Shown in pieces: positions 47,701 through 56,467 of a stretch of DNA of 64,000 nt. The position numbers and the translations under genes are program-made. Under the pieces are notes generated by a model. That model was not told the origin of the DNA, did no database searches, and saw nothing but the letters and a program-made list of their open reading frames with translations. The first letter of the stretch is position 1; every line of letters begins with the position of its first letter. The DNA lies in NCBI RefSeq assembly GCF_011397635.1, contig NC_064769.1:20043207-20107206 (forward strand). The letters are read 5' to 3'. Source of the DNA: Epinephelus fuscoguttatus (Eukaryota; Chordata; Actinopteri; Perciformes; Serranidae).

Positions 47701-50700
47701 ATTGAATTCAGGTGTGATGGTGTGCACTCTGCTGCAGAAACTTCATCAGTGGTAATTAGTGACACCTGTGATTATGAGTCAATGGCTATGTCTTAAATCA
47801 CTCCCTATTTGCTACCCGCTTATTTTATTTAAGTGTTTGAATTATCAGTGTGAAATTTACACACTATTGACCTAAAAAAATGTCAAAAATGGAGCAGGAA
47901 GACTGTAGACTGCACATTTGACCATCCTAAATTCTTCATACCACTTTTTCTCCCACTTCTACAGCAAAAAAATTAAAAATTAAAAAAATCAAGTGCATTA
48001 CTTTTGCTGAAAAGTGCACAAAATGATGATTCTTGTCAAAAATTTTCGTTTATTCCTCACCATAGAATAAACTTTTGTGTACTTATGAAGGAGCAGGGAG
48101 TGAATAACAGGGGGAGTTATTTCAGACACAGTCAAAGTGTCCACAATTAGAAAGGTGTTTATTTTTTCTTTATAGTATATCTACTTATTTCCTTAAACCA
48201 CCCTAATATTGCCAAGCTTCAAGGTCCTTTTACTCTTAATTTTTACCATTTATCTGTCAAAAAATGTCCCTACATCTTTCCATCTGTCTCATCTTTAATC
48301 ATATTTAACCTGTACTGTTCATTTTTCTTACCCTCTTTTATCTCCAACCCATCTCCTTGTCTCACCTTTCCTTCTTTTCCTTCAAAATCTATATTTTATT
48401 TGTGTAAAGATGGTGAGCATTTTCAGTTCTGTGCCGTACGTTTTTTTTTGCCTCCCATCTCTCTTGATTTTCCAGTATTTTCAACTCCTCCTCTCCCCTT
48501 CCTTTGTTTTTTCTTTCTTTCTGGTCTTACGGCTATGTCCTCCCTCTTTTCTTCCTCCCCCCTCTTTTCCCTCCCTGCCCCCTGTTTTCTCTGTTTCCCA
48601 CTGACAGACAGCTGTGACAGCGACCTTGAACTCTCCATGGTGCGTCACCAACCTGAGGGCCTCGATCAGCTCCAAGCCCAGACACAGTTCACCAGGAAGG
48701 AGCTCCAGTCACTTTACAGAGGCTTCAAAAATGTATGAAAACAGTTAGCACAGTTGGCCGTCGCTGGTCATCCAAATTCAATTTGATATAAAAGAATGAG
48801 CGTCTGTCTTTGCAGACCTTATTAGATATCAACAACAGTAAAAGAAGCTCGAGGGTGCAGTTGAGACTGAGCAGAAACACAACCAACATTCAGACACAAT
48901 TTACAATTCCTTAAATAAACACCACATGGCCAAAAGTATGCAGACACCCAAATATTTCACCCATATGTGATTTCAAACAGTACTCTGCTGCTATAACAGC
49001 CTTCACTCTTCTACGAAAGCTTTCCACAATATTTGGGGACCTGGCTGAGGGTGTGTAACCACCATAGACTGTAATAATAATGGATGTAGCAACCAAAACA
49101 TCACCCAATGGTTTGTGGACTCTTGGACTCTTGTTTAAAGCAGGGGTGTCAAAGTCATTTTAGCTCAAGTAGCCTGTAAATAACAAAGCCTTCAAATTTG
49201 TCTCTATCTTTTAGTGTAAATTAAACATTCACAATTAATGTGAATTAACTCACCCTCAGAGTGTGGCTTTGATGCTGCTAGCTTTCACAGCCGCGATGCT
49301 GATCTCTCGGCTTGAACTAAAATCAGACTTATGTTTCGTCAAACCTGCTAACAATTAATTTCTCTGTTCTTAGTTGTCCTTACAAATTGTTGAATATTTC
49401 ACCATAATGAGTTTGATAGTGGCATTAAATATAATATTCCATCAGCAATGAAAGGTGCTGTGAGCATGCAAAGCTCACTGGCTTCCCATTTACCTCTGTG
49501 AAGAAATAGGAGCTGGTTCATTTGGACAAATAGGAATAGCTGTGCATTTAATCGAAAAAGTGGAATTAATGACTTCTCTGCAATTTTTACACTTAGCAAA
49601 GTCATTGAGAGGGCCAGATTGGATCCTCTGGCAGAGCCGAAGTTAACATAATTGGGCGAGAGGCTGCCACTGTTGAGGAGCAGAGGGTGGATCTGACTTA
49701 GAAGCCAAGGATGGCTTCGGCCTGTCACTCAAAGCGCCTCGCCCTTAATTATGCTTAAATTCAAGCCTCAATAAAATGTACAAGGGCAAGTTATATAAAA
49801 ATGTATCCCCTGTACAGTTCTCATGTAGAGGGAAATTAGTTATAGAGATCAAAACCGTGTTTTGCTTTGTTTTGTTTTGTACCACGCTGTAAACATGTTT
49901 AGTTCTGCTGTAAAGTTAGGCATTTTAAATTGGGGGTCTATGGGCATGACTAACTTCTGAAGCCAGCCTCAAATGGCTCTCAAAAAACCTGTGGCACTTC
50001 CTTGTTTGTTTAATTTTCAGTCCCACAGGTTGCCGCTTGGTAACCACACAGTATGTATGTTTTGTGCATGTGTATAGGTGTGTATGTGAATATGAATGTG
50101 TAGACAGTGTAGTAGGGACTTCACCGTGGCCTTGCCAAGACTGTTGCCAGTGCCACAGAGTTGGAGGCACGCTACTGTGGAAAATTGTGGTTACAGTCTT
50201 TTTTTGTGACCTCGTGAAATGAAGCTATGACTCCTCGTCACAGTTGCATGTGTTGCCTTTCTAAGGCAGTTTTATTGGAGTACATTTTAGATGCTTGAAG
50301 ATGTAATTCACAACAGATATCAGAGGAAAGTCTTTTTTTCTACCATAATTATTGTTGGTGCTGATTTTTTTTTGTTCTCAATTTTCTATCTTTTGACCGC
50401 TCAGTTTTATGTGATTACCTTTTAAGAAAGTCTTGACCCAAATCTTGAGAGTCAGTGGTCTCAAACATTAATTTGAAAATGGAAATATGTAGATTTATTT
50501 GACTGATCAAATGTGTCTTTTGTGTGTTTTTAAAGATCCAGTGTGTAGGATTTAGAGGCATCTAGCAGTGAGGTTGCAGAAATGTGTGCCAAGTGTGTCG
50601 GAGAACTACAGTCGCCGACAACACACAAAAACACAAAAACCCCAAAACTCGAATGGCCTTATCTAGAGCCAGTGTTTGGTTGTCTGCTCTGGGCTACTGT

Positions 50701-51741
50701 AGAAACAACATGATGGACCCAGTGGAAGAGAACCCGCTCCTTATGTAGATAAAAAAGGCTCCTTTTAACACAATAAAAACACTAAGATTCTTATTTTCAG
50801 GTGATTATAAACAAATGAAAACATACATATGAATATTATATTCCATTTCTTCCAGTAGATGCCCCTAAGTCCTGACACTGGGCCTTTAAATCTTGTGTTC
50901 TGCCAACACAAGCACATGCACGACTGCAGGAGGGGCAGGATATACATTTTTGCAGACTGCAGAGGCGGGTAATGGATATCAGCAGTAAGTGGCTGTAATG
51001 TGCCATTAAAGGTAGCAAAGTGTCATCTAAGGAGGAAAAAGAAGAAGAAGAAAAGCTTTACACTTTAAAAAACTGGCAAATGTTTAATGAGGTTTGTGGG
51101 GTCTTAACGATACACATGATGAGATGTGGTGTAAATGTTCAGTGTAAACAAAACTGTAATGAAATCTCCACAGGGCGCCTTACTGTTGGTGGCTGATGGC
51201 TCTGTAAGTGACATCTCATGAAAAACATGCCTCTGTAGGACATTTTAGTTTTCAAAATCTAGTGCTTTTTGCTCCATCGTTGTTGTGCTGTTACTGAACT
51301 GCAGCTTCACTAAAACAGGATGTGAGAAATTATTACACCAGTTTGTACACATGTGCTATCAGTCTTTCCATCACTGTATCACTTTGGGGGGCCTGTATCG
51401 TGGGGGTTTATAAAGAAAAAGCACAAAAGGCCTCAGTCAAGATTAACCTGCTCCTCTTGCCCTCTAGTGGCCATAAACCTGCACTGCTGTCAGGGACTGT
51501 GTCTGCAGTGTACAATGATATACCATCAGTAACACTAACTTTAAACACTAACCTCTTTATAATAATAAAAACTAATGCAAGCACTCACTTAAATTATGTA
51601 AATATTTTTCTTTCAACAGGAATGTCCCAGTGGGCTGGTGGATGAGGAAACGTTCAAGTCTATATACTCACAGTTCTTCCCTCAAGGAGGTACTGTTTGT
51701 AACTAATGAACTGGTATCACAGACCCAGTCTGCTATTTTTT

Positions 51742-51779
<38 letters not shown>

Positions 51780-52962
51780 GATAAATTAAAATTAATTTTT
51801 ACTTTTTGAAATATTTTTTATAAAATAAATTGTTTATATTATTATATTATATATAATTTATATTATTGTATTTATATATATAGATATAGATGTTATATTT
51901 CTTTTATTATTTTTTCGTAATTGTGTAAATTTTACAAGTTAATTAAAAATGTCTGAACAAACAGAATTAGTCCACATTACCAGTAATATTTTAATTATCT
52001 GAAATAGTAGTATTTCAGTTTGTGTGGACTAAAAGAAAAATGTGTGTCACATTTCAACAGTTCCTGTTAATTTCCAATCCTGCCTATTCATTTGCAGATG
52101 CAACCACATATGCACATTTCCTGTTCAACGCATTTGACATGGACAGAAATGGCTCCATCCGGTTTGAGGTGAGTTCACCCAGGAATGCATGTTTGTTAAT
52201 AAGTTATCATGGGCAGCAAGTACAGTGATTAATAATAAAACTTCTTCTTGCTTTTACAGGACTTTGTGATAGGATTGTCTGTGTTGCTTAGAGGCTCTGT
52301 AACAGAGAAACTGCGGTGGGCGTTCAACCTTTATGACATCAACAAAGACGGCTACATTACTAAAGAGGTGCATTTAACAAACAATCTTCATTTATGAGAA
52401 GTCTGTTGCAGTGTCCTCATCATTGCAGATGTACTGTACTGTGTCTCTCTGATTTCCTGCAGGAAATGATGGCAATAATGACGTCCATTTATGACATGAT
52501 GGGCAGGTATACTTTACCCAGTGTACGAGACGATTCCCCCTCTGAGCATGTAGAGAAATTCTTCCAGGTATGTTTTCTCTGCAACCACCAAACCACACAG
52601 ACTAATTCTTGGCATCTAAATGTATATGATTACACCCAGATGTTATACTGATCCAAGACCATGACATGTGTCACTCCACTCTTCAACAGAAAAGGAAATG
52701 GTCTTTTAGAGAAAAGGGACACAAATTCTTTCCTTTAAATGTCATGACATTTTTCAGAAAATGGATCGAAACAGAGATGGAGTGGTGACTATTGATGAAT
52801 TCATAGAAACCTGCCAAAAGGTAAACCCACCATCAAACTTGCCACATGGTTATTGACCGAGTTCATGCAGCTTTGTACACAAACACATTTTCTCTTGTCT
52901 CCTTCTCCCAACAGGATGAAAATATAATGGCTTCCATGCAGCTCTTTGAGAACGTCATCTAG
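29729..52962 (+). CDS. kcnip3: Kv channel-interacting protein 3 (KChIP3/DREAM/calsenilin)
   Basis: A neuronal Ca2+-binding protein that is an auxiliary subunit of Kv4 channels; mammalian KChIP3 is also described as a DNA-binding repressor and presenilin partner. Coding exons: 29729-29734 (ATG CAG only), 36121-36295, 48608-48732, 51620-51689, 52098-52168, 52260-52367, 52463-52567, 52758-52820, 52915-52962. Phases join to exactly 256 residues, the length I recall for human KChIP3. Residues 31-60 ([20 protein letters not shown] onward) match the KChIP3-specific N-terminus, with the CC pair at 45-46 that is palmitoylated in the human protein. EF1 is degenerate (CPSG). EF2 is residues 139-150 ([12 protein letters not shown]), EF3 175-186 ([12 protein letters not shown]), EF4 223-234 ([12 protein letters not shown]). 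The protein ends MQLFENVI as KChIPs do. Exon 1 rests on phase and the MQ start. Confidence 0.93.
30617..30935 (+). mobile_element. Non-autonomous hAT-like MITE
   Basis: It starts CAGTGGGCGATATGGAGAAA and ends ATATATTGCCCAGCC, imperfect inverted termini of a very common teleost family. Internal 'atgagatttttggtaaataa' and 'catcactttactgtaattca' match the inverted copy at 46494-47370. The hAT assignment follows my memory of the family, not a search. Confidence 0.65.
32350..33440. mobile_element. Long-inverted-repeat element carrying a THAP fragment (P-element-like?)
   Basis: TGATTCATGGGTACAACTCG (from 32411) recurs inverted up to 33439, and pairing continues inward through GGTTCAGTATTGAGG, then through 'agtgctatgagtggagtcag', 'gctggagcagagagggggag' and 'gtgtgtgaagtgtgtgtgtt'. 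Arms reach about 250-300 bp each around a core of about 450 bp. The left outer part (from 32350, 'taaaggacaacttcggtatt') has no partner on the right, so the right end is truncated. THAP is the DNA-binding domain of P-type transposases, so a P-like origin is possible, but no catalytic domain is present. Three TTAGGG units lie in the left arm near 32459. Confidence 0.65.
32803..33075 (+). pseudogene. Partial THAP-domain open frame inside the long-inverted-repeat element
   Basis: A 90-residue frame with THAP-finger landmarks: YSFHRLP near the start, a Trp in LKLWLVVLQ, then [12 protein letters not shown] supplying the last Cys and His, and a basic tail with IPKHLFLKK. The first Cys pair of the C2CH zinc site is missing, so as it stands the finger would not be complete. 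A preceding exon could supply it, but none was recognised. It might be a captured host THAP exon or the remnant of a P-like transposase. Expression is unknown. Confidence 0.55.
34400..34775. repeat. Teleost interspersed repeat, split by a hAT insertion
   Basis: 'tttgctaattagcactaaac' and 'ccaaatttcatgacaatcaa' belong to a widespread fish repeat. It resumes after the insertion as 'ttgttgagctatttcagtct' near 35162. A further fragment of the same family flanks foldback copy 2 at about 43790-43870. Confidence 0.6.
34784..35148. mobile_element. hAT-type MITE with perfect 8-bp target duplication
   Basis: The ends CAGGGATGCTCAACT and AGTTGAGTATGACTG are imperfect inverted repeats. TAATAGGG lies immediately outside both ends (34776-34783 and 35149-35156). 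An 8-bp duplication and CA..TG termini are standard for hAT elements. The 365-bp element has no transposase, and it interrupts an older repeat. Confidence 0.85.
38266..38440 (+). repeat. tRNA-derived SINE
   Basis: A head with 'cagtagcttagtaggttggg' and 'gtgggttcaattccagccc' (box A- and B-like) is followed by 'tgcatgtcatcccctttatc' and an A-rich tail. Same family as 28262-28366, 47418-47575 and 56713-56850. Confidence 0.7.
40419..40900. repeat. Teleost interspersed repeat (LINE-like tail)
   Basis: It opens with 'agctttatttgtttcgcaca' and later has 'tgcagttttctgggagtttg' and 'ttccagatatgtggtgcata', blocks very frequent in fish genomes. The centre is decayed and A-rich. The class is uncertain. 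Confidence 0.5.
41033..41865. mobile_element. hAT-like non-autonomous element
   Basis: The termini are CAGTGGTTCCCAACTGGT and ACCAGTTGGGAGCCACTG, inverted repeats of each other with one mismatch. The edges share blocks with the truncated copy at 21083-21420. I see no clean 8-bp duplication outside. Foldback copy 2 begins 28 bases after its right end. Confidence 0.7.
41894..43783. mobile_element. Giant foldback element, copy 2 (1,890 bp) with 10-bp target duplication
   Basis: Left end TGGGGTGCCGTTTGTAAAGT, right end its inverse (ACTTTACAAACGGCACCCCA). TATATGTGTA flanks both ends exactly (41884-41893 and 43784-43793); terminal TA ambiguity means 7 or 8 bp with longer termini is also possible. 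Each arm holds, outside in, a unique terminal block, a TAAATCTAAATATTAAA-type minisatellite (about 42050-42290 and 43398-43628), 'cactgccggtcaccggaagt', 'acttatcgggggaaat', and a Thr/Leu-free non-coding inner block. The centre (about 42870-43010) is unpaired. The right arm lacks about 200 bases that the left arm has at about 42540-42740. A 7-10 bp duplication fits Mutator-like or Foldback elements, but the superfamily is not settled. No transposase frame exists. Confidence 0.8.
43794..45560. other. kcnip3 intron sequence after foldback copy 2
   Basis: Begins with a fish repeat fragment ('accaaattttatggcatgcc', 'agatatttcagtctggatca'), then undistinguished intron DNA. A CA-rich tract is at 45455-45493. 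No exon is recognised. Confidence 0.4.
45804..45883. promoter_or_regulatory. Perfect 12-bp inverted repeat just upstream of the alternative start
   Basis: GCCTGTGCAAAA (45804-45815) and its complement TTTTGCACAGGC (45872-45883) are separated by 56 bases. The second arm ends 21 bases before the ATG at 45905. It could form a stem in the 5' UTR or be a paired binding site. No function is shown by sequence alone. Confidence 0.4.
45905..46007 (+). CDS. kcnip3: Alternative first exon of kcnip3 encoding a hydrophobic N-terminus
   Basis: The ATG sits in a strong context (ACAATGG). The exon encodes 34 codons plus one base, ending at a good donor (G/GTAAGA). The peptide starts [20 protein letters not shown] and continues as a single transmembrane-like helix followed by [13 protein letters not shown]. 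It resembles the KIS (K-channel inactivation suppressor) N-terminus of KChIP4a and the related x-type isoforms of other KChIPs. Its phase-1 end matches the phase-1 acceptor at 48608, exactly as the 36121-36295 exon does. Splicing to the shared exons would give a 230-residue membrane-anchored isoform lacking the CC palmitoylation pair. In mammals such isoforms retain Kv4 channels and slow their inactivation; that role is inferred here. Confidence 0.85.
46494..47370 (-). mobile_element. hAT-like MITE, inverted, split by a nested element
   Basis: The ends TAGGGCTGGGCAATAT and ATGTTGCCCAGCCCTA are inverted repeats. The body is the complement of the family seen at 30617-30935 (for example 'cagtgaagtgatgatatttt'). 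It is interrupted at 46602-47124. No clear target duplication is seen outside. Confidence 0.7.
46602..47124. mobile_element. Nested inverted-repeat MITE with TTAAA duplication
   Basis: GAATATAAAAGAAGGAACAG (from 46608) recurs inverted as 'gttccttcttttatattttc' ending at 47123. Pairing runs further inward (TCATGACGAC versus GTCATCATGA; 'ttctattggagtcagtgggt' versus its partner near 47050). TTAAA lies at 46597-46601 and 47125-47129, consistent with a TTAA-type target. The 523-bp element is non-coding. Confidence 0.7.
47418..47575 (+). repeat. tRNA-derived SINE
   Basis: 'gtagctcacttggtacaatg' is box A-like and 'gcctgggtttgggccc' corresponds to the box B region. The family tail 'gctacatgccatccc' follows. 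Related to the copies at 28262, 38266 and 56713. Confidence 0.6.
48733..51619 (+). other. kcnip3 intron with three repeat families
   Basis: About 49045-50045 is the same repeat family as 7300-8035. It is interrupted from 49142 by a hAT-like fragment that begins CAGGGGTGTCAAAG and extends to about 49650. A separate MITE is at 50530-50890. The remainder is ordinary intron. Confidence 0.5.
50530..50890. mobile_element. MITE related to the one in the TRIM intron
   Basis: It starts TTAAAGATCCAGTGTGTAGG followed by ATTTAG, and ends 'cctgacactgggcctttaaa'. The interior has 'ttattttcaggtgattataa', the complement of the block in the copy at 13155-13647. It is the same family in the opposite orientation. 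Confidence 0.7.
51730..51910. repeat. AT-rich low-complexity tract with (TA)n
   Basis: A T-run is followed by about 12 TA units (51749-51773) and then AT-only sequence. It is intron sequence just after the 70-nt kcnip3 exon. Confidence 0.85.
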
Positions 52963-53440
52963 CTGCTGCAGAGAGACGTGGATCGGTTATGCTGCATAGC
53001 GAGTGCTTCCAGCTGCTTCCGGGCCTGAAATAACTTCATTCATCCTGAGGAAGAAAAACTGGGTCGTGCAACACATGTTAATACAAATTGGTGAACACTA
53101 TTACTTTTCCTGTCAAACTGTTCTATGCAGAGAAATGTGCAGAGTCCACCAAATCACCTGAGGATGAAATGTTTCTTTGCATGACAATTTTGTTTTTGCA
53201 CATGATGGAAATCTTTATCAGATGAGCATGAGTGCTTGCCCAACTTTAAGAAGCATGTGATGCAAACCACAATGAACACAAGCGAGGGGTTTTACTGTTG
53301 AACACACTGGGCAAACGAGAATATTTTGTTACCGTATTATACTGCAAAGAAATTAATTATGTTTCTAAGTTCTTCAAATTTTTGTGTGTCATTGTCATGT
53401 TGACCCAAAACCTGCTGAAATAAATACACCTTCACACACT
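52963..53440 (+). terminator. kcnip3: kcnip3 3' UTR and poly(A) signal
   Basis: A canonical AATAAA at 53419-53424, about 460 bases after the stop, is the likely poly(A) signal. T-rich sequence follows. No micro-RNA site is claimed. Confidence 0.6.
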
Positions 53441-54210
53441 GATAACTCTCCTGAATATCTTTTTTTACACGACACACAAAGCTGGTGTCTGTGAATGCAG
53501 TGTGATGTCCTCAACAGCCATGTTTACTCCACACAAAGTCTAATATTTCATGAATGATTACACCAGATGTGTTGCAATATATTTGATTTTATATAACTGT
53601 AAAGCTCAAACAGCAACAAAACAAAATTCTGTGCAACTCACTGCATCTAGTCACATGGTAAATTGAATGTGTTAAGCCACTGTTCGACTGATACTGAACA
53701 AAACGTGCCCCCAAGCAGATCTTCTATATGACACAAAGCAAAAATTCATAGCTCTTTGAGAGAACTGCGCCCAGTTCATCGCAATTTGACCATCTCATGT
53801 CTCGGAACAGTTATCTCTCTTGTCCTACATCCTCTATGCTCTCTTGTTTTGTACTTGTTTTGTATCACAGACTTGATCTTTTGTACAAAACAGTTTAAAT
53901 TCTTAAAGCCATCCCTCATGAGCTGTTGTGCTTCTGTTCAGTAACAGTTAACGTACTCTATTTTGGTCTGCATGATGAACCTTTCCATTTATAAGCTAAA
54001 GAATGTTCTTATTTATAGATATACACTTGCTCCTCCGGACCAAATGTCTTTAACATCTTGCTGCACATAAAGTGAGACAGTAAAGGCACAAGCTAATCAA
54101 AGAAACACAACAATAAAGACTCGATATGATACCTCAAGCATCTCCAATAGCCTACATTCTCTGTATGAGTTGAAAAGTTTAAAAAGTCAGTTTCAAGCTC
54201 TGGATTTACT
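53441..54210. other. Intergenic DNA downstream of kcnip3
   Basis: No gene or complete repeat recognised; AT-rich single-copy-looking DNA. Confidence 0.4.
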
Positions 54211-54451
54211 TTTAAAGGTCCCATATTATTCTCATTTTCGTACTTGTATTCTGGGTTTCTACTAGAACATGTTCACATGCTTTAATGTTCCAAAAACAGA
54301 TTGTCTTCCTCATACTGTCTCCTCTAAATATATCTGTATTCACCCTCTGACTAAAACGCTCCATTCTAGCTCCAGTGTCACACCCCCCTCCCGGAAAATC
54401 CCAGTCTGCTCTGATTCATCAGTGTTTCCGAGCCTTCCACATCTGTGCTCT
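54211..54451. mobile_element. MITE half, cut by a LINE insertion
   Basis: TTTAAAGGTCCCATATTATT opens a common teleost element. Its internal blocks 'tctactagaacatgttcaca' and 'ccagtctgctctgattcatc' are present. The expected second half is missing where the LINE 3' end begins, so the boundary is approximate. Confidence 0.55.
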
Positions 54452-54738
54452 AGAGCTGCTGCTTCTTTGCGTCGAAAGGGGTCAGTTGAGGTGGCCCGGG
54501 CATTTGATCAGGATGCCTCCTGGGCGCCTCCTATTGGAGGTGTTTTGGGCATGTCCCATTGGTAGGAGGCCCCGGGGAAGGCCCAGAACACGCTGGAGGG
54601 ATTACATATCCCATCTGGCCTGTGAACACCTTGGGGTCCCCCAGGAGGAGCTGGAAAGTGTTGCTGGGGAGAGGGATGTCTGTGGTGCTTTGCTCGGCCT
54701 GCTGGCCCTGCGACGTAGCCACGGATAAGCAAAAGAAA
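54452..54738 (+). mobile_element. 3' end of a non-LTR retrotransposon (LINE)
   Basis: Encodes the tail of a reverse-transcriptase polyprotein recognisable by GRRPRGRPRTRWRDY and HLGVPQEELESVAGERDV, followed by a stop and the 3' region that merges into GGAT repeats. It is 5'-truncated, as is usual. It resembles the most common teleost LINE tails; the exact clade is not determined. Confidence 0.75.
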
Positions 54739-54767
54739 ATGGATGGATGGATGGATGGATGGATGGA
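54739..54767. repeat. (GGAT)n tail of the LINE
   Basis: About seven ATGG/GGAT units directly follow the LINE 3' end, the expected tail for this class of element. Confidence 0.85.
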
Positions 54768-55979
54768 AGACCAGAAAACACAGAGAAGCTCAATCTCTTA
54801 AGCACAGAATTAAGATTTCTGGTTATTATTGCACATATTATGATGAAAATAGCCTTCAAATGAAAAGCAGCAGTGCTGATCAATCCTTAAAGAGAGAATA
54901 TTCTCCAGTTAAATATGTGTTAATGATTTACTGTCTTATAATAACTCCAGTGTATCTAGCCACAGGCTATCCTTCCAGCTAAACGGCCAGTTTAGGTTAA
55001 AGTTAAGTCAACAAACCATTCATTTCCCTAATCACTGCTGAGCATTAGACTCCTGTAGGTATAAACATGTACACATTTAATCAAGAAAAAGAAGTTCAAA
55101 CACACAGACCTGTGACAGAAAATAACAAGTCAATACACACAGTGATATATTTGTTTTTGCAGCAGCCTTTGCCTTTGGTAAATAATGGGAGAACACGAGG
55201 TGACTGTATGTAAAATGCCACCATCAGCCAAAATCATTCAACCTGTACTGTATTATTGATCTTGAACCAATGGCAAAGCGGGATTTGTTTTGGGGAGGAG
55301 CTGTGCTGGCTCTGTTGAGTGGATGTTGGTGTGGTAATAATACTGATACCAAAATGCTGCTCTTCTGTGCTGTAAGTGTCCTCCAGCATCACAACCTCTT
55401 AGTGTGACCGCTCAGAAAGGTAAAAAAAAAAAGACAAAATCTTTATTTTTGTGTGTGAATTGTAAAATTGTTGATTTCAGCACATTTTATCTGTATGTTT
55501 TAAGATTTAGAAAGTACCTCCTTCCAGATGTAATGCTTATATGATGCATGCATATCCTCGCTGTTTGATACTACATCATAAATATGTTCTGTAACGATCA
55601 CTGCTTATCAGAGCCAGGGAAAACAAATGCATTATGAAAGGGAGAAATATGCATCACACACATAATGCCCAGCTAATCCCAGTGTTGACAGAGCTAGACA
55701 GAGCATGTGGATAGTTCTGGATCTCTGTTGTGTCAGGTCTGGTGAGCATGTGACTCTGGATGTGCAGGGAGCTCAATCAAAAGCTTTAATGGCAGTTTGA
55801 ACGACAGCCAAACCTTCTCGCTTTGTCTCTTAGATAATAGAATAAATATGCAGCATAAAACACAAAGACAGAGCAGTATCATTTAATTTTGTCAGCCTCA
55901 GGCTATTCACCCTGAGCCTTCACCTGTCACTCTTTTATTTATACATGTAGGTGTGTTTTGAGGGGTTCAGATCTCCAGT
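54768..55979 (+). other. Upstream region and probable non-coding exon of the Shadoo-like gene
   Basis: A donor-like AAAG/GTAAAA at about 55419-55420 could end a 5' UTR exon. A tract TCTCCAG just before the start codon at 55980 could be its acceptor. A non-coding first exon followed by a single coding exon is the usual prion-family layout, so this is plausible but unproven. No other gene is seen. Confidence 0.35.
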
Positions 55980-56432
55980 ATGACCGGCCAGCAGAAGCTT
56001 CTCTTACTGTGGGTTTGGCTGTTGCTCATGGCAGCCCTGTGCCCAGGTGTTTACAGTAAGCGTGGAAGCAGCAAGAATAAAGGGAAAGGTGATGGCAGCA
56101 AAGCCCCTCCCTCCCAGGGCCGAGACCTCTCCAAGCAGGGCCTGAAGTGGGCGGGAGCAGCAGCAGCAGGGATTCTGGGAGGCACCGGAACCGGATACGG
56201 GCTGGGGTTGTTCGGCAAGCCAAAGCACGGATCTGGGAAGCATCACAGCCATAAGACCTCCTCGTCTGAGCAAGATCAGCAGCTTTACCCCAGAGAAGGC
56301 CAAAATTTGCAAAAGCAAGATCTCTGGAGAGCATTTGTTAAGGCGGCTGCCCCCGCACCCACGGCGAACATCTTCCTCACGCTTGGACATGTGGTGTCTT
56401 TCCTGATAGCAGCCTGGATAAGAGATATGTAA
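55980..56432 (+). CDS. sprnb: Shadoo-like prion-family protein (probably Sho2)
   Basis: A 150-residue single-exon protein. Residues 1-26 look like a signal peptide (leucine-rich, cleavage after VYS). A basic K/G-rich segment (27-56) follows, then a hydrophobic stretch at 57-79 (WAGAAAAGILGGTGTGYGLG) that closely resembles the AGAAAAGAVVGGLGGY core of prion proteins. A His/Lys/Ser-rich linker follows, and a C-terminal hydrophobic segment at 130-147. There is no folded PrP globular domain, no Cys in the predicted mature part and no N-X-S/T site. It lies 5.3 kb from, and tail to tail with, a full prion gene. Fish Sho2 is reported beside a prion gene, which supports this naming, but paralogue identity is inferred. 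The tail ends in charged residues (RDM), so GPI anchoring is uncertain. Function is unknown. Confidence 0.8.
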   Translation: MTGQQKLLLLWVWLLLMAALCPGVYSKRGSSKNKGKGDGSKAPPSQGRDLSKQGLKWAGAAAAGILGGTGTGYGLGLFGKPKHGSGKHHSHKTSSSEQDQQLYPREGQNLQKQDLWRAFVKAAAPAPTANIFLTLGHVVSFLIAAWIRDM

Positions 56433-56456
56433 CCACAAGGAAAGAAATCAATCATC

Positions 56457-56467
56457 AATAAAATAAA
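56457..56467 (+). terminator. Overlapping poly(A) signals close to the Shadoo-like stop
   Basis: AATAAA at 56457-56462 and again at 56462-56467 begin only 25 bases after the TAA at 56430-56432. If used, the 3' UTR would be about 50 bases. T-rich DNA follows at 56490-56510. Confidence 0.55.

Larger units (their letters stand above)
46008..48607 (+). other. kcnip3 intron between the alternative exon and the first shared exon
   Basis: Holds a hAT-like MITE (46494-47370) interrupted by another element (46602-47124), a SINE (47418-47575), and a long pyrimidine-rich stretch (about 48230-48600) leading to the shared-exon acceptor. No other exon is supported. Confidence 0.55.

Noticed and set aside
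54375-54728. 117-residue open frame with a GRPRTRWRDY motif
   Set aside because: This is the 3' tail of a LINE polyprotein read through a neighbouring MITE, not a host gene.
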